NCBI GenBank assembly: GCA_036260375.1
Contig: DASZZZ010000046.1
Coordinates: 1 to 14,392, forward strand
Direction of reading: 5' to 3'
Source of the DNA: DASZZZ01 sp036260375
GTDB taxonomy: Bacteria; Actinomycetota; CADDZG01; WHSQ01
DNA: 14,392 bases
This document shows, one piece after another, positions 6,335 through 11,756 of the stretch (its first letter is position 1; every line of letters starts with the position of its first letter). The translations under genes and the position numbers were made by a program. The notes beneath the pieces are model-generated. The model was not told the DNA's origin. It saw only the letters and a program-made list of their open reading frames with translations, and did not search any database.

Positions 6335-7351
6335 GTGAAGGCGCTCGTGCTCGCCGGGGGCCTCGGGACGAGGCTCCGGCCGCTCACCTACACACGTCCG
6401 AAGCACCTGCTGCCGATCGCCAACCGGCCCCACGTCGAGCACGTCTTCGACCTGCTGCTGCGCCACGGCGTCGACGGCGTCGTGCTGCTGACGTCGTACC
6501 TGGCGGAGGCGTTCGCCGACGCCGCCGCGTCGGCCGCGGCGCGCGGGCTCGATGTCGAGGTGACGCACGAGGCGGAGCCGCTCGGCACGGCGGGGGCGCT
6601 CAAGAACGCGCAACACCTCGTCGGCGACGACACGTTCCTCGCGTTCAACGGCGACGTCCTCACCGACGTCGACCTCTCCGAGCTCGTCGCGTTCCACCGC
6701 GACCGGGGGGCCGAGGCGACCTTGCTGCTGACGCCCGTCGACGACCCGAGCGCGTACGGCGTCGTCCCGACCGGTGACGACGGGCGCGTCGAGGGCTTCG
6801 TCGAGAAACCGCCGCGCGACGAGGCGACGACGAACCTCATCAACGCCGGGGTCTACGTGCTGGAGCCGTCCGTGCTCGATCGCATCCCGGCCGGCGAGGT
6901 GTGGTCGGCGGAGCGCCAGCTGTTCCCGGAGCTAGTGTCGTCGGGCGCGCCGCTGTACGCGCGCGGCACCCACGCGTACTGGATGGACATCGGCACGCCC
7001 GACAAGTACCTCGCCGCGAACCTCGACGCGCTCGCCGGGCGCTTTGCGACCGACGCGGTCGCGTCGCCCGGCCCCGGCGCGGTGCTCGCGGCGGGATCGG
7101 CGTCGGTCGACGACGGAGCCCGCGTGCGGTGGGCGTGTCTCGGCGACGGCGTGAAGGTCGGGCGCGGGGCCGTCGTGGAGCGCGCCGTGCTGCTCCCGGG
7201 CGCGCTCGTGTCCGAGGGCGCCGTCGTGGTCGACGCGATCCTCGGAGCGGGCGCCGCGGTCGCGCCGGGGGCCGAGGTCAGGGACGCCGCGGTCGCCGAC
7301 GGCGACACGATCGAGGACGGCGCGCAGGCGAGCGCGCGGAAGGAGGCGTAG
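6335..7351 (+). CDS. Sugar-1-phosphate nucleotidyltransferase with left-handed beta-helix tail (mannose-1-phosphate guanylyltransferase-like)
   Basis: This 338-residue enzyme couples a sugar 1-phosphate to an NTP, giving a nucleotide sugar and pyrophosphate. The nucleotide loop LAGGLGTRLRPLT (6-18) is followed by Lys23 in RPKHLLPIAN. Further family features are EPLGTAGALKNA (81-92), the metal-binding Asp107 in FNGDVL, VEKPP (156-160), INAGVYVLEP (169-178) and YWMDIGTPDKY (215-225, Asp218 for the second metal). Residues about 255-335 form imperfect hexapeptide repeats of a left-handed beta-helix. The overall plan resembles actinobacterial ManB-type GDP-mannose pyrophosphorylases, which fits the fcl-like gene nearby. 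Glucose-1-phosphate thymidylyltransferase of the long type is the main alternative. The GTG start follows a GGGGAG site; the TAG stop shares one base with the next GTG. Confidence 0.85.
   Translation: MKALVLAGGLGTRLRPLTYTRPKHLLPIANRPHVEHVFDLLLRHGVDGVVLLTSYLAEAFADAAASAAARGLDVEVTHEAEPLGTAGALKNAQHLVGDDTFLAFNGDVLTDVDLSELVAFHRDRGAEATLLLTPVDDPSAYGVVPTGDDGRVEGFVEKPPRDEATTNLINAGVYVLEPSVLDRIPAGEVWSAERQLFPELVSSGAPLYARGTHAYWMDIGTPDKYLAANLDALAGRFATDAVASPGPGAVLAAGSASVDDGARVRWACLGDGVKVGRGAVVERAVLLPGALVSEGAVVVDAILGAGAAVAPGAEVRDAAVADGDTIEDGAQASARKEA
7338..7346 (+). promoter_or_regulatory. Strong ribosome-binding site of the epimerase gene
   Basis: GGAAGGAGG lies four bases before the GTG at 7351 and is the best Shine-Dalgarno match in the window. 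It fixes the start of the epimerase, whose first base is also the last base of the preceding stop codon. Confidence 0.75.
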
Positions 7352-8322
7352 TGCGGATCCTCGTCACCGGCGCGGGCGGCTTCATCGGCTCGCACCTCGT
7401 CGACCGCCTGCTGGCCGAGGGCGAGGAGGTCGACGGTGTCGACGACCTGAGCTCCGGCGCGCTGCACAACCTCGCCGACGCCCGCCGCTCGGCGACCGGG
7501 AAGTTCAGGTTCCACCGCGTCGACGTGACGTCGACCGCGCTCGGCGACCTCGTCCGCCGGCGCCGCCCGCAGGTCGTCTACCACCTCGCCGCGCAGGTCG
7601 ACGTGCGCGCGTCGGTCGCCGACCCCATCCGCGACGCCATGGTCAACGTCATCGGCACGCTCAACGTGCTCCAGGCGGCGACGGAGGCGGGCGCGTCCAA
7701 GGTCGTGTTCACGTCGTCGGGCGGGTGCATCTACGGCGAGCCCGACGAGTCGCGCCTCCCGGTGACCGAGGACATGATCTTCTCGCCCGAGGCGTTGCCG
7801 GAGTCGCCCTACGGCGTGTCGAAGAAGGTCGTGTTCGACTACCTGCGCTACTTCCGCACGGTCAAGGGGCTCGACTTCACCGCGCTCGCGCTCGCCAACG
7901 TGTACGGGCCGCGCCAGGAGCCGGCGTCGGAGGTGGGGCTCGAGGGCCAGGTCGTCGCGATCTTCTGCCGCAAGATGCTCGCCGGGCGTCCGTGCACGAT
8001 CTACGGCGACGGCACCCAGACGCGCGACTTCGTCTACGTCGACGACGTCGTGTCCGCGTTCCTCGCGGCGCGCGACCGCGGGAGCGGCGAGCTCGTCAAC
8101 GTCGGCAGCGGACGCGAGCTGTCGGTCAACGAGCTCTATGCGCGCCTCGCGCCGCTGACCGGCACGCGCCTCGAGCCGCAGTACGCGCCGGCGCGTCCGG
8201 GCGAGCTGCACCGCATCTACGTCGACCCGACCAAGGCGGAGCGCGTGCTCGGCTGGCGCCCGGCCACGGACCTGGACGACGGCCTCAAGCACACCGTCGC
8301 GTTCTTCCGCTCGACGCGCTGA
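7351..8322 (+). CDS. NAD-dependent epimerase/dehydratase, UDP-glucose 4-epimerase-like
   Basis: This 323-residue extended SDR enzyme begins MRILVTGAGGFIGSHLVDRL, with the NAD-binding GxxGxxG at 7-13. The catalytic set is visible: Ser122/Ser123 in FTSSGGCIYGEP, Tyr154 and Lys158 in SPYGVSKK. HLAAQVDVRASVADP (78-92) and LANVYGPRQEP (181-191) are typical of GalE-like 4-epimerases and related dTDP-glucose dehydratase-like enzymes. IYGDGTQTRDFVYVDDV (217-233) marks the substrate domain. It probably interconverts UDP-sugars at C4, feeding the nearby glycosyltransferases; exact substrate is uncertain. The GTG start shares one base with the stop of the nucleotidyltransferase gene and follows a strong ribosome-binding site, so this is the last gene of a three-gene run. 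It converges on the zinc-ribbon gene with only 11 bases between the stop codons. Confidence 0.85.
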   Translation: MRILVTGAGGFIGSHLVDRLLAEGEEVDGVDDLSSGALHNLADARRSATGKFRFHRVDVTSTALGDLVRRRRPQVVYHLAAQVDVRASVADPIRDAMVNVIGTLNVLQAATEAGASKVVFTSSGGCIYGEPDESRLPVTEDMIFSPEALPESPYGVSKKVVFDYLRYFRTVKGLDFTALALANVYGPRQEPASEVGLEGQVVAIFCRKMLAGRPCTIYGDGTQTRDFVYVDDVVSAFLAARDRGSGELVNVGSGRELSVNELYARLAPLTGTRLEPQYAPARPGELHRIYVDPTKAERVLGWRPATDLDDGLKHTVAFFRSTR

Positions 8323-8333
8323 CGCGCGCCGCA

Positions 8334-8723
8334 CTATGCGACGGTGAGGACGCTGGCGAAGAAGACGGCTCCGAGCACCGCGCCGACGATGCCGAGCCAC
8401 CCGAGCACGATGCCGGCGGTCGCGAGCGCCCGTCCGCGCTCGGCGCCGCCGGAGGCGTCGATCTCCTTGCGCGCGTTGTAACCGAGGAAGATCGCGGCGA
8501 GCGACGCGAGACCCCACATCCACGCGAGGCTGCACACGAGCGACGCGATCGCGGTCCCGTTGTAGCGCCCGGGCGCGGCCCCCGGCGCGCGCGTCCCCGA
8601 GCGCCCCGTGCGGAAGTCGTAGCCGCAGTAGCGGCACACCGCGGCCGCGCCCTGGATCTCCTCGGCGCAGTCGGGACATCGTTTCGTCGCCTGCTCGCTC
8701 CCGAAGCGCAGGTCGTCGGGCAT
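8334..8723 (-). CDS. Zinc-ribbon membrane protein with DUF4190-like domain
   Basis: The 129-residue product has an N-terminal zinc ribbon, CPDC at 16-19 and CRYC at 30-33, a short basic/glycine linker (38-54), and two hydrophobic segments (about 57-82 and 99-125). NGTAIASLVCSLAWMW and ATAGIVLGWLGIVGAVLGAV bracket a GYNARKEID loop (81-89), which is the layout of the DUF4190 family; the ribbon would face the cytoplasm. No enzymatic function is known for the family. The ATG at 8723 is set by a GGGAGGGG ribosome-binding site (8729-8736) five bases away. It lies 77 bases downstream of the DUF3105 gene on the same strand, so it may be read from the F420 operon or from its own promoter. No hairpin followed by a T-run is visible after the stop. 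Confidence 0.8.
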   Translation of the reverse strand: MPDDLRFGSEQATKRCPDCAEEIQGAAAVCRYCGYDFRTGRSGTRAPGAAPGRYNGTAIASLVCSLAWMWGLASLAAIFLGYNARKEIDASGGAERGRALATAGIVLGWLGIVGAVLGAVFFASVLTVA

Positions 8724-8757
8724 CCCCACCCCTCCCGCTCGTCCGGCGAACGGCCCC

Positions 8758-8787
8758 AGTGTGCCGCGCGGGGGATGCGCTTTACAA
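8758..8787 (-). promoter_or_regulatory. Weak candidate promoter of the zinc-ribbon gene
   Basis: In the 77-base gap upstream of this gene the minus strand holds TTGTAA (8782-8787), an 18-base spacer and CACACT (8758-8763). Each box matches its consensus only partly. If real, it would give a leader of roughly 30 bases that carries the ribosome-binding site. Confidence 0.25.
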
Positions 8788-8800
8788 GAGCCAGTGCGCG

Positions 8801-9454
8801 TCAGCCGTCGAACGTCGGGACGCCGACCGGCTCGGGGCCCTTGCCCTGGAAGCGCTCGCGGAAGCGGTTGATGGCGGCCTCCGAGACGCGCGCGCACGAC
8901 TGCGATGCGCCCCACGCGGTCAGCGCGTACGTGTAGCGGTCGTCGAGGCCGTCGTACGGCGCCGCCAGCACCGCGGCGGAGTCGTCGACCTCGGGCCGGT
9001 CGAGGATCTGCTCGAGCTGCTCGATCGTGGACTCGGGCGCGTCGGGGCGGTACCAGATGACGATCTGGCCGTGCTCGAGGTTGTGGACGAGCCGCTCCTC
9101 CTCGATCGCGTCGGGGTAGAAGCCCGCGCCCGCGGGCGTCCCGTAGTGGCTGCCGGACGTCGGCGGCACGGTGCCGTAGCTCACGTCGGTGCCCTCGTCG
9201 ACGTGCTGGTTGCCCTCGTCCTCGTGCTCCTCGACCGGCGTGCACCCGGCCGACGCGGCGGAGACGCCGATGAGCTCGGACGGCCCCTCCTCGGCACTGC
9301 GCTGCGCGACGACGCCGGCGACGACGAGCGCGACCACGACCGCCGCGATGCCGAGCGTCACGAGGTTGCGCCGGCGCGCGTGCGCGCGCTGCTCGCGGCG
9401 GCGACGCTCCTCGGCCTCGCGGCGCTGCTGCTTCTCCTCGAGCTTCCTGCTCAC
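8801..9454 (-). CDS. DUF3105 family membrane-anchored protein
   Basis: This 217-residue protein has a highly charged, probably helical N-terminus (1-29, rich in Arg, Glu and Lys), one membrane segment (about 30-50) and a C-terminal domain that should lie outside the cytoplasm. That domain carries the DUF3105 marks PPTSGSHYGTPAGAGFY (97-113) and LVHNLEHGQIVIWY (122-135). Histidines 84, 103, 124 and 128 could form a metal site, and Cys71 and Cys187 could form a disulfide; both are inferences. The family has no assigned function. The GTG start overlaps the stop of the nitroreductase gene in GTGA (9451-9454). It is also preceded by TAGCCT six bases upstream, so it may be read both from the F420 operon and from its own leaderless promoter. 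Confidence 0.85.
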   Translation of the reverse strand: MSRKLEEKQQRREAEERRRREQRAHARRRNLVTLGIAAVVVALVVAGVVAQRSAEEGPSELIGVSAASAGCTPVEEHEDEGNQHVDEGTDVSYGTVPPTSGSHYGTPAGAGFYPDAIEEERLVHNLEHGQIVIWYRPDAPESTIEQLEQILDRPEVDDSAAVLAAPYDGLDDRYTYALTAWGASQSCARVSEAAINRFRERFQGKGPEPVGVPTFDG

Positions 9455-10086
9455 GTGGGCAGGCTATCGCGGATCACGAATGCGGACGGATCGGGCGCGG
9501 GGCGGGGGCGCGGCTCGTAGTCGGGCGACGCGTAGCCGACGAGCACCAACGCGTGCGGCTCGACGGCGTCGTCGAGGCCGAGCGTCGCGCGCACGGTGTC
9601 GCCGCAGAAGACGGGGGCCGAGATCCAGCACGACGCGATGCCGTCGGCCGCGAGCGCGACCATGAACGTCTGCAGCGCGGCCCCCACCGCGTGCGCGAAC
9701 AGGCTCCACTCGGCGCGCCGGCGGCGCTCGTCGGGATAGTCGTGCGCGCGCGTCGTGTCGGCGCAGCACACGACGAGCAACGGCGTCGCCGTGAGCAGCG
9801 CGTGCGAGCGCGCCGTGATGCGCTCGATGCGCTCGGGCGCCAGCCCGTCCGACGCGAGGTCGGCGCGCCACGCGGCCCCCATCGCGGCGCTGAAGCGCTC
9901 GACGTCGGCGCGCGCTTCGAGCAGCACGAAGCGCCATGGGCTCGAGTGATGTGGCGCGGGGGCCTGGACGGCGAGCGACAGCGCGCGCTCGACCGCGTCG
10001 CGCGGCACGGGCCGGTCGTCGAACGCGCGCACGCTGCGGCGCGCCGCGACCGCGTCGGCGAGGCTCACGGCCGCGGGCCCCGTCAC
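9451..10086 (-). CDS. Nitroreductase-family FMN protein matching the C-terminal domain of FbiB
   Basis: This 211-residue flavoprotein has the nitroreductase hallmarks RRSVRAF (16-22), APAPHHSSPWRFVLL (42-56), SDGLAPERIERI (79-90), YPDERRRRAEW (117-127), AVGAALQTFMVALAADGIASCWI (133-155). These blocks match, from memory, the C-terminal domain of mycobacterial FbiB, which uses reduced FMN to reduce dehydro-F420-0 to F420-0. Here it is a free-standing gene. Its GTG start overlaps the cofE stop in GTGA (10083-10086), with a GAGGA site nine bases upstream, and its own stop overlaps the DUF3105 start in another GTGA. CofE (230) plus this protein (211) approximates the length of one FbiB. Dehydro-F420-0 reductase is therefore the best role; a general nitroreductase is the alternative. 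Confidence 0.85.
   Translation of the reverse strand: MTGPAAVSLADAVAARRSVRAFDDRPVPRDAVERALSLAVQAPAPHHSSPWRFVLLEARADVERFSAAMGAAWRADLASDGLAPERIERITARSHALLTATPLLVVCCADTTRAHDYPDERRRRAEWSLFAHAVGAALQTFMVALAADGIASCWISAPVFCGDTVRATLGLDDAVEPHALVLVGYASPDYEPRPRPAPDPSAFVIRDSLPT
9461..9466 (-). promoter_or_regulatory. Candidate internal leaderless promoter (-10) of the DUF3105 gene
   Basis: The minus strand reads TAGCCT, then GCCCAC, then the GTG at 9454, inside the 3' end of the nitroreductase gene. The ten bases TAGCCTGCCC are identical to those before fbiC. No clear -35 is seen, as is common for this promoter class. Confidence 0.45.
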
Positions 10087-10775
10087 CGGAACAGGTCCTC
10101 GGACGGGGGCCGGACGATGGCGCGCGCCGCGCCGCGCGCCGCAGGCAGCGCGAGCCCGCGCACGATCGCGGCCGGCACGCCGCGCGTCTTGCCCATGACC
10201 ATCTCGGCCGCGCCGGCGATCTCGTCTGCGACGCAGATGCGCGTCGCCTCGAGCGTGCGTCCGTGCGCGTCGTGCGCGCCGCGGTAGTCGACGAACGGAT
10301 CGATGCCGGCGACGCCGATCGCCACGTTCGTCTGGCCGAGACGCCACGCGCGTCCGAACGTGTCGCTGACGACGACGCCGACGTCGACGCCGGTGAGGTG
10401 CGCGATGCGGGCGCGCATCCGGCGCGCCGAGAGGTCCGGGTCGAGCGGCAGCAGCGCGACGGCGCCGTCCTCGACGTTGGACGCGTCGACGCCCGCGTTG
10501 GCGCACACGAAGCCGTGACGCGTCTCCGAGATCACCATGTCGCCGGCGCGCCGCAGCACGCGCGCCGACTCCGCGAGCGCTGCGGACGTGCGATCGGTGG
10601 CCGCCACGACGCGGCCCTCGGCCTTCGACACGACCTTGTGCGCGACCACGACGACGTCGCGCGCCGCGAGGCCGCCCGGGCCGGCGGCGTCGATCACGAG
10701 GGCGGCGACGTCGTCTCCGGGCCGCACCTCGCCGATGCCCTCGACGGGCACGACCCGGACCTCGCCTACGGCCAC
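10083..10775 (-). CDS. cofE: Coenzyme F420:L-glutamate ligase (CofE)
   Basis: This 230-residue enzyme adds L-glutamate to F420-0 with GTP, and usually further gamma-linked glutamates, in the cytoplasm. Family motifs are VVVVAHKVVSKAEGR (41-55), the metal/substrate region SETRHGFVCANAGVDASN (83-100), SDTFGRAWRLGQTNVAIGVAG (137-157) and the C-terminal EMVMGKTRGVPAAIVRGL (191-208). Its length fits stand-alone CofE rather than the roughly 450-residue FbiB, whose second domain is the next gene here. The GTG at 10775 was chosen since it gives the usual start (VRVVPVEGIGEV) and overlaps the end of cofD by ten bases; no ribosome-binding site is evident, so it probably depends on coupling with cofD. 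The stop overlaps the nitroreductase start in GTGA. Confidence 0.93.
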   Translation of the reverse strand: MAVGEVRVVPVEGIGEVRPGDDVAALVIDAAGPGGLAARDVVVVAHKVVSKAEGRVVAATDRTSAALAESARVLRRAGDMVISETRHGFVCANAGVDASNVEDGAVALLPLDPDLSARRMRARIAHLTGVDVGVVVSDTFGRAWRLGQTNVAIGVAGIDPFVDYRGAHDAHGRTLEATRICVADEIAGAAEMVMGKTRGVPAAIVRGLALPAARGAARAIVRPPSEDLFR

Positions 10776-11686
10776 AGCAGCGCGCGCGCCAGCGCCTCGG
10801 CGCGCTCGGGGTCCGACATCACGGTGTCGAGGACCCGGGCGCGGACGCCGAGCGTGTCGACGCGCGCGGCCTCGCCGGCGTCGGACGCGTCGACGACGAA
10901 CTCGTCGGCGAAGTCGGCGTACAGCGCCGCGACGCCGGACGCGCTCGCGTCGCCGACGGTCGAGCGCAACAGCCGGTCCGCGGGCCCCTTGAGCGCCGCG
11001 CCGCGCACGATCGGCGTGACCGCGACGACGCGCGGGTGGGCGCGCAGCGCGTCGCGCACGCCTGCGAGCCCGACGACGGGCGCGATCGACAGCAGCGGGT
11101 TCGACGGGCAGAGCACGACCATGTCCGCGGCGGCGAGCGCGTCGAGCACGCCCGGCGCAGGCTTGGCGTCGTCGAGCCCGGCGACGACGACCTCGGCGAC
11201 CTCGGGGCGGTGGCGCTCCCGCACGAAGTACTCCTGGAACTCGAGCGTGCGGCCGTCGGCCGTGACGACGCGCGTCCGCACGCGGTCGTCGGACGCCGGC
11301 AGCACGCGCGTCGGCACGCCGAGAGCGCGGCGGATCTCGTCGGCGATCGAGGAGAGCGACGCCCCGGCCCCCAGGCGCTCGGTCCGGTACAGGCACGTCG
11401 CGAGGTCGCGGTCGCCGAGCGAGAACCACGCGTCGACGCCGAGCGCGCGCAGGCCGTCGACCGCCGCGAACGTGTCGCCGGCGAGCCCCCATCCGCGCTC
11501 GGTGTCGGCGATCCCGGCGAGCCAGTAGGTGACGATGTCGACGTCGGGCGACACGTGGACGCCGTAGACGACCGCGTCGTCGCCGGTGTTGACGACCGCG
11601 GTCAGGTCTCCGGGGCCGAGGGCGCGCTGGAGCCCGACGAGGAGCTTGGCGCCTCCGACGCCGCCCGCGAGCGCCGTGACCCTCAC
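10766..11686 (-). CDS. cofD: F420 biosynthesis transferase CofD/FbiA (2-phospho-L-lactate or enolpyruvyl transferase)
   Basis: This 306-residue enzyme joins FO to the phospho-lactate or phosphoenolpyruvate moiety of a guanosine-diphosphate precursor, giving F420-0 or dehydro-F420-0. In actinobacteria the phosphoenolpyruvate route is known, which fits the reductase gene downstream. Visible motifs are LAGGVGGAK (6-14), VNTGDD (32-37), the CPSNP loop (193-197) and TPIVRGAALKGPADRLL (224-240). The GTG at 11686 was chosen since it starts directly at the conserved first strand (MRVTALAGG); an open frame extends upstream but is not family-like and runs antisense to fbiC. No ribosome-binding site precedes it. 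Instead a 14-codon ORF ends in a GTGA overlap with this start. It overlaps cofE by ten bases at its 3' end. Confidence 0.93.
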   Translation of the reverse strand: MRVTALAGGVGGAKLLVGLQRALGPGDLTAVVNTGDDAVVYGVHVSPDVDIVTYWLAGIADTERGWGLAGDTFAAVDGLRALGVDAWFSLGDRDLATCLYRTERLGAGASLSSIADEIRRALGVPTRVLPASDDRVRTRVVTADGRTLEFQEYFVRERHRPEVAEVVVAGLDDAKPAPGVLDALAAADMVVLCPSNPLLSIAPVVGLAGVRDALRAHPRVVAVTPIVRGAALKGPADRLLRSTVGDASASGVAALYADFADEFVVDASDAGEAARVDTLGVRARVLDTVMSDPERAEALARALLWP

Positions 11687-11727
11687 GGGCGCGCCGTCCC
11701 GCGGCGGAGGGAGGGGGTTGGTCTCAT
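11683..11727 (-). CDS. Possible 14-residue leader ORF coupled to cofD
   Basis: The minus strand between the cofD promoter and cofD reads ATG followed by 13 sense codons (MRPTPSLRRGTARP) and TGA. The TGA overlaps the cofD GTG start in a GTGA (11683-11686), the same junction used between real genes elsewhere in this operon. A TAAACT -10 box ends nine bases before its ATG, so it may be read from a nearly leaderless mRNA. cofD itself has no ribosome-binding site, so ribosomes finishing this ORF could restart on cofD. The peptide resembles nothing known to me. Chance occurrence of such a short ORF cannot be excluded. Confidence 0.4.
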   Translation of the reverse strand: MRPTPSLRRGTARP

Positions 11728-11736
11728 GGCGGGGGC

Positions 11737-11742
11737 AGTTTA
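11737..11742 (-). promoter_or_regulatory. Candidate promoter (-10) of the cofD-cofE operon
   Basis: The minus strand reads TAAACT (TAnnnT class), nine bases before the leader ORF ATG at 11727. It is one base from the facing fbiC -10 box. No other TAnnnT lies between here and the cofD start. Confidence 0.5.
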
Positions 11743-11743
11743 G

Positions 11744-11749
11744 TAGCCT
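11744..11749 (+). promoter_or_regulatory. Candidate leaderless promoter (-10) of fbiC
   Basis: TAGCCT ends seven bases before the ATG at 11757, which fits transcription starting on the start codon. No ribosome-binding site is present upstream of this ATG. The decamer TAGCCTGCCC is repeated before the DUF3105 gene. Confidence 0.55.
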
Positions 11750-11756
11750 GCCCCGC

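Larger units (their letters stand above)
11732..11754. repeat. Inverted repeat GGGGCAG-N9-CTGCCCC between cofD and fbiC
   Basis: Perfect 7-base arms at 11732-11738 and 11748-11754 flank nine bases (11739-11747) that contain most of both divergent -10 boxes. It could be an operator for a dimeric regulator, or may simply reflect the two promoters sharing the same ACT/CCT-GCCC sequence in opposite directions. Confidence 0.5.

Noticed and set aside
8323..8333. Terminator between the convergent epimerase and zinc-ribbon genes
   Set aside because: The 11-base gap has no stable hairpin or T-run.
11586..11756. N-terminal extension of fbiC from an upstream start
   Set aside because: The extension is not family-like, runs antisense to the cofD start, and crosses both -10 boxes. 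The ATG at 11757 fits a leaderless start.
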